A stretch of 64,000 nucleotides of DNA from the NCBI RefSeq assembly GCF_036826855.1, contig NZ_CP104578.1, forward strand, positions 4,685,501 through 4,749,500, read 5' to 3'. The notes under the pieces are model-generated. The model saw only the letters and a program-made list of their open reading frames with translations. It was not told where the DNA came from and made no database searches. Position numbers and translations under genes: made by a program. The DNA comes from Streptomyces sp. SJL17-4. GTDB lineage: Bacteria > Actinomycetota > Actinomycetes > Streptomycetales > Streptomycetaceae. How positions within the stretch are numbered: the stretch's first letter is position 1; the number at the start of each line of letters is the position of its first letter. Of the stretch, positions 53,490 through 61,955 are shown piece by piece.

Positions 53490-54370
53490 GAGGCGCTCCC
53501 GGTGGGGGAGGCGGAGAGGGAGGCGGTGGGGGAGGCGGTGGGGGTGCGGGCCGGGCCCGGGTGCGCGCCCGGTGGGGCCGTCTCCACGTCGGGCATCCGT
53601 GCCGCGACCGTCTCCAGAGCCGTCATCCGTGCCGCGACCGTCTCCATCGTCGGGTCCGGCAGTTCGCCCGCCACGCGCCCGTCGACCAGGAAGACCACAC
53701 GGTCCGCGCGGGCCGCGGCCACCGGGTCGTGGGTGACCATGACGATCGTCTGGCCGTCCCGGTCGACCAGCTCCCGCAGCATGTCGAGCACCTCGCGGCT
53801 CGTCGTCGAGTCGAGCGCGCCGGTCGGCTCGTCGCCGAAGAGAACCGCCGGCCGGGTGGTCAACGCGCGGGCGATCGCCACCCGTTGTTGCTGTCCGCCC
53901 GACAACTCGTCCGGCCTGTGCCGCTCCCGCCCCGCGAGCCCGACGCGGGCCAGGGCCTCCCGGACCTCCGTACGGGACGGGCGGCGGCCGGCGAGCCGGA
54001 GGGGCAGGGCGACGTTCTGCGCGGCCGTGAGGGCGGGCAGCAGGTTGAAGGACTGGAAGACGAAACCGATCCGGTCCCGCCGCAGCAGGGTCAGCCGTCG
54101 CTCGCTCAGCCCTTCGAGAGCGGTCCCGCCGACCTCCACCCGCCCGGAGGTGGGCCGGTCGAGGCCGGCCGCGCACTGGAGCAGCGTGGACTTGCCGGAG
54201 CCGGAGGGGCCCATGACGGCGGTGAAGGTCCCGGCGCGGAAGTCGAGGTCGACGCCGTCGAGGGCGCGGACGTCCCGGTGGTGCCGGGTGAGCCCGCGGA
54301 GCCGTACGGCAGAGGTGGAGGCGGTCGGGGCGGTGGGGCCGGTGGCGGCGGTGGGGGCTGTCGAGGTCAT
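53483..54370 (-). CDS. ABC transporter ATPase (MacB/LolD-type)
   Basis: 295 residues. Walker [10 protein letters not shown], 'FVFQSFNLLPALTAAQNV', signature '[15 protein letters not shown]', Walker B 'AVLFGDEPTGALDS', His-loop 'VTHDP'. N-terminus Thr/Ala-rich; C-terminal 55 residues hold a repeated 'ETVAARM' and a Pro/Ser/Thr tail. The related ATPase at 33080 also has an odd C-terminal repeat tail. Coupled to the permease downstream. Confidence 0.9.
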   Translation of the reverse strand: MTSTAPTAATGPTAPTASTSAVRLRGLTRHHRDVRALDGVDLDFRAGTFTAVMGPSGSGKSTLLQCAAGLDRPTSGRVEVGGTALEGLSERRLTLLRRDRIGFVFQSFNLLPALTAAQNVALPLRLAGRRPSRTEVREALARVGLAGRERHRPDELSGGQQQRVAIARALTTRPAVLFGDEPTGALDSTTSREVLDMLRELVDRDGQTIVMVTHDPVAAARADRVVFLVDGRVAGELPDPTMETVAARMTALETVAARMPDVETAPPGAHPGPARTPTASPTASLSASPTGSASC

Positions 54371-54504
54371 GCCCCAAGCGAACCGTTTCCGCCGCCGCCG
54401 ATCACGACCACTGACGGGCGTCCGGAAGGTATGCCTGGCCCTACCCCCGAGCCGGGCCGGTCCCTCGTACGTACCTACCCCGGACCCGCCCCCTCCGAGC
54501 CCGG

Positions 54505-55323
54505 TCAGTCCCTCCGTACGGCCTTCACGAACACGTCCAGCGCGTCGAGCGGTTCGCGGCCGCCCAGCAGCGTGCGCAGGTCGCTCTCGATCCCCGTACC
54601 GTCCATGAAGCCGTGGGCGATCGCCGAGTACGTGCTCGCCAGCATCGGCACCTGGAACGGCACCGCGCCGGACGCGGCGATCGCGGCGCGGGCGTCGGCG
54701 AGCGTGCCGGGGGCGTAGGTGGCGCCCAGGGCCTCCGCGAGGTCGGCGCCGCCGAGGGCACGCTCGCCGACGAGCTCGTACACCCGGTTCCGGTGGGCGG
54801 CCGGGTCCGTCGCGACCGAGACGGCGATGTCGGCGAGGTCCGCGCGGGCGACGGCGGCGAGGCGGCCCTCGCCCAGCGGGCCCGTGATCCGGTTCTCGGC
54901 GTCGGGCGTGGCGATCCAGGTCAGGAACTCGGCGTACAGGCCGTTGCGGAGGATCGTCCAGTCGAGGGTGGCGGAGCTCCGCAGCCGCCGCTCGGTCCAG
55001 CGGTGGGCGAGCGCGTACGTGAGGTGGTCGCCGTCCCCGGAGAGGCTGGTGTAGACGACGTGACGTACGCCCGCCGCCTCCGCGGCCGACAGCGCGGCCT
55101 CGTGACGGGCCACGACCGTGTCGTCCTCTCCGTAGCCGGCGGAGATGAGCAGCAGCGTCTCCACCCCGGCGAAGGCCTCCGGCAGCGTCTCGGGCGCGTC
55201 GAAGTCGAGGCGGTGGGTGCCGGGCAGCCCCGCGCGCGTACCGAGGACGACGTCCTGACGACCGGCGAGCCGTTCGGTGACGAGCGAGCCGAGAGCGCCG
55301 GATACACCGGTGACGAGCAGCAT
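54505..55323 (-). CDS. NmrA/SDR-type NAD(P)H-binding protein
   Basis: 272 residues. 'MLLVTGVSGALGSLVTERLAGR' gives the TGxxGxxG nucleotide loop at the extreme N-terminus; 'GVRHVVYTSLSGDGDHLTY', 'WTILRNGLYAEFL' and 'ITGPLGEGRLAAVARADLADIA' match the atypical SDR (NmrA / QorB-like quinone reductase) group. AGGGGGAAAC precedes the ATG. Divergent (93-nt gap) from an HxlR repressor, the standard arrangement for redox-responsive regulation of QorB-like enzymes. Confidence 0.88.
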   Translation of the reverse strand: MLLVTGVSGALGSLVTERLAGRQDVVLGTRAGLPGTHRLDFDAPETLPEAFAGVETLLLISAGYGEDDTVVARHEAALSAAEAAGVRHVVYTSLSGDGDHLTYALAHRWTERRLRSSATLDWTILRNGLYAEFLTWIATPDAENRITGPLGEGRLAAVARADLADIAVSVATDPAAHRNRVYELVGERALGGADLAEALGATYAPGTLADARAAIAASGAVPFQVPMLASTYSAIAHGFMDGTGIESDLRTLLGGREPLDALDVFVKAVRRD

Positions 55324-55416
55324 GTTTCCCCCTGGGGCCGTGGTGGGCCGTGGTGACGACGTGATGGCTGAGACCATCGTGAGGGGACGGAGAAGATCGC
55401 GGAAGGAGGCACATTG

Positions 55417-55806
55417 ATGTCCGAGGGGCACACGGAGGTAACCACCGAACCGTTGGTGAGCTGCGCGGAGGAGTGCGGGGTACGGGACGTCCAGGACCGG
55501 CTCGGCGACAAGTGGACCGTGCACGTGGTCGTCGAACTCGCGGCGGGGCCGCAGCGGTTCAGGGAACTCCAGCGGCTCGTCACCGGGATCTCGCAGCGGA
55601 TGCTGACCCTGACACTGCGCCGCCTCGAACGCGACGGGCTCGTCTCGCGGACGGTGTACCCGACGACGCCGCCGCAGGTCGAGTACGCGCTGACGGAGAC
55701 CGGGCACAGCATGACCCACCTGATCAAGCAGCTCGTCGACTGGTCGCTCGACCACCGCTCGGTGATCGCCCGGTCGCGCGAGGCATGGGACACGAGGACG
55801 GCGTGA
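55417..55806 (+). CDS. HxlR-family winged-helix regulator
   Basis: 129 residues. 'RDVQDRLGDKWTVHVVVELAAGPQRFRELQRLVTGISQRMLTLTLRRLERDGLVSR' is the HxlR/MarR-like winged helix. It has Cys near the N-terminus (VSCAEECGV), a feature of redox-sensing HxlR proteins such as YodB/HypR. GGAAGGAGG is 7 nt before ATG 55417. Likely represses the divergent NmrA-type gene. The stop overlaps the next gene (GTGA). Confidence 0.9.
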   Translation: MSEGHTEVTTEPLVSCAEECGVRDVQDRLGDKWTVHVVVELAAGPQRFRELQRLVTGISQRMLTLTLRRLERDGLVSRTVYPTTPPQVEYALTETGHSMTHLIKQLVDWSLDHRSVIARSREAWDTRTA

Positions 55807-56969
55807 GCACGAGCAACACCGGCAGCACGGGTAACACGGGTAGTAGCGGCAGCACGGTCGACAGGGCCTTCGAGGCGCTGTACGCGAGTGACGACGGGTC
55901 CCTCGACACCGCGGCGTCGCTGCTGGCCGCCGACCGGAGTGCCGACGCGGAACTGAGGCGGCGCGGCGAGGAGTTCGTGCGGACCCTGTGGGGGCGTGGG
56001 TGGCAGCCCGCTGATCTCGTACGCGTCGCCCGCCGCGAGCTCTCCGACGAGCACCTCCTGGTCCTGGCCGGGCTGATCCTGACCGAGACGGGCCGCTACG
56101 AGACGCTGCCGCACCGCTGGCGGTCCCAGCTCGACGAGCTGGACGTGTCGCCCGGCCGGCCGACGGACCGCTTCTCGTACGCGACGACGGTCCTGGAGCT
56201 GTACCGGCTCCTGGTGCGGCTGCCGCGGCTGGACGCGGTCGGCCCGGTGCCGGGGGAGACGCTGCCGCCGGCGACGGCCGGGGAGCCGCGGATGCTGACC
56301 CGGATCCGGGCGCTGCTCGCGAAGGCGGAGGCGACGGGGTATCCGGAGGAGGCGGAGGCGCTCACGGCCAAGGCGCAGGAGCTGATGGCGCGGCACAGCC
56401 TGGACGAGGCGACACTCGCGGCGGGGGCGCCGTCGCCGGAGACACCGGGAGCGATACGGATCGGGGTGGAGCCGCCGTACGAGCAGGCGAAGGCGATCCT
56501 GCTCGACGCGGTGGCGACGGCGAACCACTGCCGGGCGGTGTGGAACGAGACGTACGGGTTCTCGACGGTGGTCGGCTTCGAGGCGGACCTCGACCCCGTG
56601 GAGCTGCTGTACACATCGCTGCTCGTGCAGGGGACGGCGGCGATGACGCGGGCGGAGGCGGAGCAGCGGGCGGGGGGCCGCAAGCGCACGAAGTCGTTCC
56701 GGCAGTCGTTCCTGCTGGCGTACGCGAACCGGCTCGGCGCGCGTCTCGCGGCGACGTCCCGCCGCGTGGCGTCCGAGGCGCCGACCCTCCTCCCGGCCCT
56801 CGCCTCCCGGGACCTGGCGGTCAGCACCCGCACGGACGAACTCTTCCCGGAAACCCGCGCCACGCGCGTGCGTGCGGCCTGGGACGAGGAGGGCTGGACG
56901 CACGGCGCCTCGGCAGCGGACCGTGCGGGCCTGGGCCCGGGCCGACGGGGGGTCGAGGGCCGCGGCTGA
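55803..56969 (+). CDS. DUF2786 protein
   Basis: 388 residues. After a Ser/Thr/Gly-rich N-terminus and a helical region (residues about 20-155), the DUF2786 block 'MLTRIRALLAKAEATGYPEEAEALTAKAQELMARHSLDEATL' (near 165-205) appears, followed by a region with 'FSTVVGFEADLDPVELLYTSLLVQG' and a cationic helix 'GGRKRTKSFRQSFLLAYANRL'. Function unknown. Translationally coupled to the HxlR gene by a GTGA overlap. Confidence 0.85.
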   Translation: MSTSNTGSTGNTGSSGSTVDRAFEALYASDDGSLDTAASLLAADRSADAELRRRGEEFVRTLWGRGWQPADLVRVARRELSDEHLLVLAGLILTETGRYETLPHRWRSQLDELDVSPGRPTDRFSYATTVLELYRLLVRLPRLDAVGPVPGETLPPATAGEPRMLTRIRALLAKAEATGYPEEAEALTAKAQELMARHSLDEATLAAGAPSPETPGAIRIGVEPPYEQAKAILLDAVATANHCRAVWNETYGFSTVVGFEADLDPVELLYTSLLVQGTAAMTRAEAEQRAGGRKRTKSFRQSFLLAYANRLGARLAATSRRVASEAPTLLPALASRDLAVSTRTDELFPETRATRVRAAWDEEGWTHGASAADRAGLGPGRRGVEGRG

Positions 56970-57375
56970 CCGGGCGGGCCGGCGAGTACGGGGCTGACTG
57001 TGTGGGGCGGGCAGGCGCGGGTGCGGGGCTGCGCGGCACCCCCTGCCGCCTGGGCTGCGCCGCGCCCCCGCCCGCTCCCGGCTGCGACGCCCCCCGCCCG
57101 CCCCGCGGGGCTGCGCCGCACCCCTCGCCCGCCCCTGGGCCGCCCGCACTCGCACCGCCCGCCCGGGCTGGGCTGCTCCCCCGCCCCCCGGCTGCGCTTC
57201 ACCCCCGCCGCCTGGGGCGCCGCCCCCGCCCGAGGCTGCGCCGCCCCCCGCCCGCCCGAGGCTGCGCCGCACCCCCCTCACCAGCCCCCGCCCGCCCCCG
57301 GCAGGGTTTCGGGAAGGGGTGGGGTGGGGTGGGGGGAAAGTCCTGTTCTGGGGTGATCGCGGATACGCTCGGGAC
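56970..57375. other. 406-nt C-rich low-complexity intergenic region
   Basis: Between the DUF2786 stop and the FUSC gene. From about 57030 to 57300 the + strand is strikingly cytosine-rich, with runs of CCCGCCCG and at least six copies of GGCTGCGC(C/G) followed by C-runs, e.g. near 57050, 57110, 57188, 57232, 57262. No codon periodicity that fits a gene. The last 60 nt turn G-rich (57306-57340). Confidence 0.6.
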
Positions 57376-59445
57376 ATGAGCTGGCTCCGGGCGTTGAGGG
57401 AGACCGCCCGCTCCGGGCTCACCGTCGAGCGGCGGCGGCTGGCCCCCGTCATCGCCGCCCGCGCCGCCCTCGGGCTCGCCCTCGTCGTCGGCTTCTCGCT
57501 CGCCGTCTTCGGCCCGGCCGTCGCCGCCGCCTCCGCCTTCGGCGCCTTCCAGGCGGCCATCGCCACCTTCCAGCGTTCCTGGCGCCCCCGCCCCACCCTC
57601 GCCCTCGCCTCCGGCGCCAGCCTCGCCGTCTCCACCTTCCTCGGCTATCTCACCGTCTCCCACGACGCACTCTTCCTCGCCCTGCTGCTCCTCTGGACGT
57701 TCCTCTCGGGCTTGGCCTGGGCCGCCGGTCCCACAGTCGGCATCATCGCGTCCTCGAACGTGGCGATCATGCTCGTGACCGTCACCCTCCCCACCTCCGT
57801 CGCCACCGCCGCCGGGCACGCCGTCATGATCTTCGCGGGCGGTGTCGTCCAGGCCGCCCTGGTCGTCCTCCTGCCGGTCCGCCCCTGGGGCGCCCAGCGC
57901 GACGCCCTCGCGGACGCGCTCGCCGCCGAGGCGGACTACGCCCGCCGCCTCCGCCACGACCCGGTCGCTCCGTTCGACCCCGTGCCCCTCATGACCGCCC
58001 GCAGCGCCGCCGCCGTGACGCCCGGCCAGGCCCGGCGCCGCCCTTCGGAGCTCCACGGCGCCCGCGGCCTCGCCGAGCGCATCCGCCCGGTCCTCGCCTC
58101 CCTCGCCGACCCGGCCGTCGGCGTCCCGGAGGAAGGCCCGGCACGCGCGCGCGTACGGGAGCTGCTCGCGTCCGCGGCCTCCGTCCTGGACGCCGCCGCC
58201 CACGCCATCCGGCACGGCGAACCCGTCACCCTCCCGCCACCCGCCGTCGCCGCCCTCCGCACCCCCGACACCGGCGCGATCCTCCACGGCCCGTCCCGCC
58301 GCGCCGCCCTCCGGCTCGTCGCGCTGCTCGGCGACGTCGTCGAGACGGCCGAGCCGAGGACGGAGACCTCGGCCCACGGCGCCACGGCCCGCGAGCGCCC
58401 CACCCTCGTCCGCCTGACCCCGATCGTCGTCGCGAAGGCGCGCGCCGAGCTGCGCCGGGACTCGCCGATCCTGCGCCACGCGATCCGCGTCTCGGCGGTC
58501 ACGGCCGCCGGCTACCTCCTGGGCGCGGTGCTGCCCTTCGGGCACGGCTACTGGGCGCCGATGGCCTCGGTGATGGTGATGCGCCCGGACTTCTCGCAGA
58601 CGTACGCGCGCTCGGTGGCCCGCTTCGGCGGCACCCTCGTCGGCGTGGCCCTCGCGACGGCGGTCGTCCAGGCGGCCCACCCGGACCTCTACCTGTCGGC
58701 CGGTCTCGCCGTGCTGTGTGCCTTCGCGATGTACCTGCTGATGCGCACGGGGTACGCGGCCGGCCAGGTCTTCGTCGCCGCGTACGTCGTGTTCCTGCTC
58801 GGCATGGAGGGCGTGGGGGTCACGCAGACCGTGCGGGACCGGGTGATGCTGACCCTCATCGGCGGGCTCCTCGCGATGCTCGCGTACGCCGTCTACCCGG
58901 CCTGGGAGACGCCCCGGCTGCGCGGCCGGCTCGCGGACTGGCTCGCGTCGGTCGGCCGGTACGCGGCCGCCGTCACCGCGCGGTACGCCGATCCGGCCGG
59001 GCCCGGCAGCCCCGACGTCCGGGAGGCGCTCCTGAACACCCGCGCGGCCCGGGTCGCCTGGCAGGAGGCCGTGGAGAGGGCGACGCACGAGCCCGTACGG
59101 CACCGGGGCCTCTCGCACGCGGCCACCGAACAGGCCGACCACGCGCTGGCGGAGTTCGGGCGGGTGGCGATGCTCATGGAGGCGCATCTGCCGGAACGCG
59201 GCGCCGAGCCCGTGTCCGCCGCCGCGACCCTCGCGGAGTCCCTGCGCCGGGCGACGGAGCGGGGCGCCAAGGACGTACGGGAACGCAAGGCGCCCGGCTG
59301 GGACGACCTGCGCGAGACGCTCGACGCCTGGTCCGACGACCCACCGGACCACTTCCTGCTGCACAAGGGCGCGGTGCTCCTCCTGGAGGCCCTGGACGAG
59401 GTCACGACGGCCTTGACGGACTCCACGCGTGCGCGTGCGCGGTAG
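57376..59445 (+). CDS. FUSC-family (fusaric-acid-resistance/aromatic exporter-like) membrane protein
   Basis: 689 residues in two halves: helices at about 25-170, a cytoplasmic region, a second helix cluster at about 380-500 ('LGAVLPFGHGYWAPMASVMVMRPDFSQTYARSVARFGGTLVGV' is the FUSC_2 signature), then a long helical cytosolic tail. Probably exports aromatic or weak-acid compounds. ATG 57376 has no ribosome site; TACGCT at 57364-57369 ends 6 nt upstream (leaderless type). Confidence 0.88.
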   Translation: MSWLRALRETARSGLTVERRRLAPVIAARAALGLALVVGFSLAVFGPAVAAASAFGAFQAAIATFQRSWRPRPTLALASGASLAVSTFLGYLTVSHDALFLALLLLWTFLSGLAWAAGPTVGIIASSNVAIMLVTVTLPTSVATAAGHAVMIFAGGVVQAALVVLLPVRPWGAQRDALADALAAEADYARRLRHDPVAPFDPVPLMTARSAAAVTPGQARRRPSELHGARGLAERIRPVLASLADPAVGVPEEGPARARVRELLASAASVLDAAAHAIRHGEPVTLPPPAVAALRTPDTGAILHGPSRRAALRLVALLGDVVETAEPRTETSAHGATARERPTLVRLTPIVVAKARAELRRDSPILRHAIRVSAVTAAGYLLGAVLPFGHGYWAPMASVMVMRPDFSQTYARSVARFGGTLVGVALATAVVQAAHPDLYLSAGLAVLCAFAMYLLMRTGYAAGQVFVAAYVVFLLGMEGVGVTQTVRDRVMLTLIGGLLAMLAYAVYPAWETPRLRGRLADWLASVGRYAAAVTARYADPAGPGSPDVREALLNTRAARVAWQEAVERATHEPVRHRGLSHAATEQADHALAEFGRVAMLMEAHLPERGAEPVSAAATLAESLRRATERGAKDVRERKAPGWDDLRETLDAWSDDPPDHFLLHKGAVLLLEALDEVTTALTDSTRARAR

Positions 59446-59607
59446 CCCCCGGCCCAGCCCCCCCCCGCGACCCAGACCCCGCCCCCGCCCCCTACGAATT
59501 TCGCCGGAATGTCATCCGGGCTGTGGCCGGGCGGAGTTGGTAGGGGAAGAGGGGCGCGGACGTACGCGGTCCTCCATCGACATCCCCTCCCTTCCAGGAG
59601 CAACCGC

Positions 59608-60249
59608 ATGAAGAAGTACTGGCTGGCGGCCGCCGGCGTCGTGGCCGCCGTGGCGATCGCGGCACCGTCGGCCGTCGGAGCGCCCACCGAGACCTCCACG
59701 ACCTCCGAGACCTCCACGACCTCCGCGACCTCCACGGCCTCCACCGCGACCCGTCCCGAAGCCCGGACCGAGCCCGCCAAGGTCACCCCGGCCAAGGCCG
59801 CCGTGCCCGCCCCGAACCCGGTCGTCACCGTCCGTCCCGGCCGGCGCGTGGACGCCGGCGGGGGCTTCACCGTGTGGCTGACCCACGACGGCAAGCACTG
59901 GACGGGCCCGGACGGCTACGAGAACTTCCGCAGCGTCGTCGACGGCAACATCGACCGCTCCCAGCCCGGCGTGAGCCACCAGAGCGAGGGCGACGCGACG
60001 GGCGCCTTCCACTCCGGCCTCTACTACGGGACCCGCAAGGCGGGCCGCGTCGAACTGAGCGACGCCGAGGGCCACAAGACCGTCGCCACCCTCATCGCCC
60101 TGCCCGGCCGCCCCGACTGGGGTGTCTGGTACGCCCACACCGGGCCGGACGGGAACGGCGGCAGCAGCCTCGGCGTCACTCTCTACGACCGCGAGGGCAA
60201 GCTCCTGGCCGAGCTTCCGGGCTTCGACTTCCCGGCCGGCCGCGGCTGA
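59608..60249 (+). CDS. Secreted protein repeating the extracellular domain of the sigma partner at 60940
   Basis: 213 residues. Signal peptide (MKKYWLAAAGVVAAVAIAAPSAVGA, cleavage near A-x-A at about 25), Thr/Ser-rich linker (ETSTTSETSTTS), then a domain of about 110 residues from 'RRVDAGGGFTVWLTHDGKHW' to the end. By hand alignment, 77 of 100 residues match the C-terminal domain of the membrane protein at 60940-61737, including 'PGVSHQSEG' and 'GAFHSGLYYGTR'. No membrane anchor or cell-wall signal, so it should be released. AGGAG is 8 nt before the ATG. The gene precedes the sigma gene by 145 nt with a hairpin between. Confidence 0.8.
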   Translation: MKKYWLAAAGVVAAVAIAAPSAVGAPTETSTTSETSTTSATSTASTATRPEARTEPAKVTPAKAAVPAPNPVVTVRPGRRVDAGGGFTVWLTHDGKHWTGPDGYENFRSVVDGNIDRSQPGVSHQSEGDATGAFHSGLYYGTRKAGRVELSDAEGHKTVATLIALPGRPDWGVWYAHTGPDGNGGSSLGVTLYDREGKLLAELPGFDFPAGRG

Positions 60250-60265
60250 CCCGTGGCAGAAACGT

Positions 60266-60295
60266 GGCGGGGCCCGGCACGGGGCGGGCCCCGCC
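60266..60295. terminator. Hairpin between the secreted protein gene and the sigma gene
   Basis: GGCGGGGCCC (60266-60275) pairs with GGGCCCCGCC (60286-60295), 10-nt loop, 16 nt past the stop. It could terminate or attenuate read-through into the sigma gene, giving more secreted protein than sigma factor. Confidence 0.6.
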
Positions 60296-60394
60296 GCCTC
60301 TCCCCGTTCCGCTTCACCACCTCTCCCGCTCCGCTCCACGGCTCCTCAGGTCCATCGAGCCACCGTCCACCGACCGATCGCGAGGTCCGACACC

Positions 60395-60943
60395 GTGCCG
60401 CACGAGTCCGCCACCGAGGACGACGGCTTCACCGAGTTCGCCGTCGCCGCCTGGCCGCGTCTGGTGCGTACCGCCCAGCTCCTGACCGGGGACTTCCACG
60501 AGGCCGAGGACCTGGTGCAGACGACGCTCGCCAAGGTGTACGCGCGGTGGCGACGCGTTCCCCGCGGGGAGATCGACCTCTATGTGCGCAGGGCGCTGAT
60601 CAACAACAACCTCAGCCGGATCCGCCGGAAGCGGGTCGTCCATCTCCTGACCCCGGTCCTGCCGGAGTCGCTGCGCCACACTTCCGCGGGTCATGCGGAG
60701 GCGGTCGAACAACGCACCGCGCTCCTGGCCGCGTTAGCGGATCTGACCGCCCGCCAACGCGCGGTCATGGTGCTCCGCTACTGGGAGGATCTGACCGAGC
60801 TGGAGATCGCGAGCGTGCTCAACTGCTCGATCGGCACGGTCAAGACCCACGCCCGCCGCGGTCTGACCGCGCTGCGCGCCCACCCGGGGCTCGTCACCGT
60901 CCCCGCCCCGTCTCTCCCCGCCCCTACCGGAGCCCGACGATGA
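60395..60943 (+). CDS. SigE-family RNA polymerase sigma factor
   Basis: 182 residues. Region 2 'LVRTAQLLTGDFHEAEDLVQTTLAKVYARWRR' and region 4 'LADLTARQRAVMVLRYWEDLTELEIASVLNCSIGTVKTHARRGL' are complete. Start GTG 60395 has CGAGG about 10 nt upstream; the frame is open further upstream without similarity. The stop overlaps the membrane partner start (ATGA at 60940), showing tight coupling. Confidence 0.92.
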   Translation: MPHESATEDDGFTEFAVAAWPRLVRTAQLLTGDFHEAEDLVQTTLAKVYARWRRVPRGEIDLYVRRALINNNLSRIRRKRVVHLLTPVLPESLRHTSAGHAEAVEQRTALLAALADLTARQRAVMVLRYWEDLTELEIASVLNCSIGTVKTHARRGLTALRAHPGLVTVPAPSLPAPTGARR

Positions 60944-61737
60944 CCCCCGCAAGGCCGACGACACCCCCCGATCCCCAGCCCCAGCCCCAGCCCCATCCTC
61001 ATCCCCTTCCCGAACCCGACCTGCGTGCGGTGTTCGCGCGAGCCGCCTCCGACGTCACCCCGGGGCCTCTCCCGCTGGAGGCCGTCCGGCGCGCGGGCCG
61101 GGCGCGCCGGCGGCGCCGTACGACCGCCCTGTCGGCGCTCTCGGTGCTCGCGGTCGCGACGGCCGTGGTGGCCGTCGTCGTCGTCCTGACCCCCGTACGC
61201 CCGTCCCCGTCGGCCCCGGGACCGGGTCCGGCCCCCGTCGCCGTGCCGCCGACCGTCGTGCCGACCTCGGCGCCGCCCGTACGTACGAGCGACGCACCGC
61301 CGCCGCCGGACCCGACCCCGATCAGGGTCGTCGCCTCCGGCGAGCGGGTGAACGCCGGGAAGGGCTGGAAGGTCTGGCTGACGGCGGAGGGCAAGCACTG
61401 GGTCGGGCCGGACGGTTACGAGAACGTCCGCAGCGTCACCGACGGCAACATCGACCTGAGCTCGCCGGGCGTGAGCCACCAGAGCGAGGGGAACGCGAAC
61501 GGAGCCTTCCACTCGGGGCTCTACTACGGGACCCGTACGGCGGGCCGCGTCGAGCTGAGGAACGCCGAGGGCCGCACGGTCGTCGCCACCCTGCTCGAAC
61601 TGCCGGGCAGACCGGGCTGGGGCGTCTGGTACGTGCACACCGGGCCGGGGGTGGGGGACGTCAGCCCGGTGCTGTACGACCGCGCGGGCAAAGTCCTCTC
61701 CGAGCTGCCCCTGCTCCCCACGGGCGACGGCCCCTGA
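60940..61737 (+). CDS. Single-pass membrane partner of the SigE-family sigma factor, with paralogous outer domain
   Basis: 265 residues. The cytoplasmic part (residues 1-60) has a Pro/Gln/His-rich start and '[33 protein letters not shown]', the usual SigE-partner motif with basic stop-transfer. One helix (TTALSALSVLAVATAVVAVVVVL), a Pro-rich linker of about 40 residues, and an extracellular domain ('ERVNAGKGWKVWLTAEGKHW... GVWYVHTGP') nearly identical to the secreted protein at 59608. It probably holds the sigma factor at the membrane and releases it on an outside signal; this is inferred from arrangement. Confidence 0.8.
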   Translation: MTPARPTTPPDPQPQPQPHPHPLPEPDLRAVFARAASDVTPGPLPLEAVRRAGRARRRRRTTALSALSVLAVATAVVAVVVVLTPVRPSPSAPGPGPAPVAVPPTVVPTSAPPVRTSDAPPPPDPTPIRVVASGERVNAGKGWKVWLTAEGKHWVGPDGYENVRSVTDGNIDLSSPGVSHQSEGNANGAFHSGLYYGTRTAGRVELRNAEGRTVVATLLELPGRPGWGVWYVHTGPGVGDVSPVLYDRAGKVLSELPLLPTGDGP

Positions 61738-61863
61738 GCGGGGCGGCGCCTTCCTGGACCTCCGACCAAGATCGGGACTCGTAGAAGGCCCGTAGGGTGA
61801 GAGGGTGCACGGCGTCGTACCGGCTGGTAGCACGCTCTGTCGCGTAGCCGCTACGCCACCCCC

Positions 61864-61889
61864 CGTGCACGTGCATCTGCTCATGCATC
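61864..61889. promoter_or_regulatory. Operator-like element 1 of the whiJ-like trio
   Basis: The reverse complement of this 26-bp segment matches 62890-62915 at 24 of 26 positions, including the 16-mer GCAGATGCACGTGCAC exactly. It contains GATGCA twice. A -10-like TATGAT (61906-61911) lies just downstream, so the element covers the expected -35 region of the DUF397 gene promoter. Confidence 0.65.
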
Positions 61890-61955
61890 GGCATATGAAC
61901 ACAGCTATGATCCGAGGAAGTTGACACCTGCACCAAGCAACTCGGGGAGCTACCA

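Noticed and set aside
51282..54608. 1108-codon open frame opposite the second ABC cassette
   Set aside because: Two clear ABC genes with intact motifs lie on the other strand; this frame has only low-complexity sequence.
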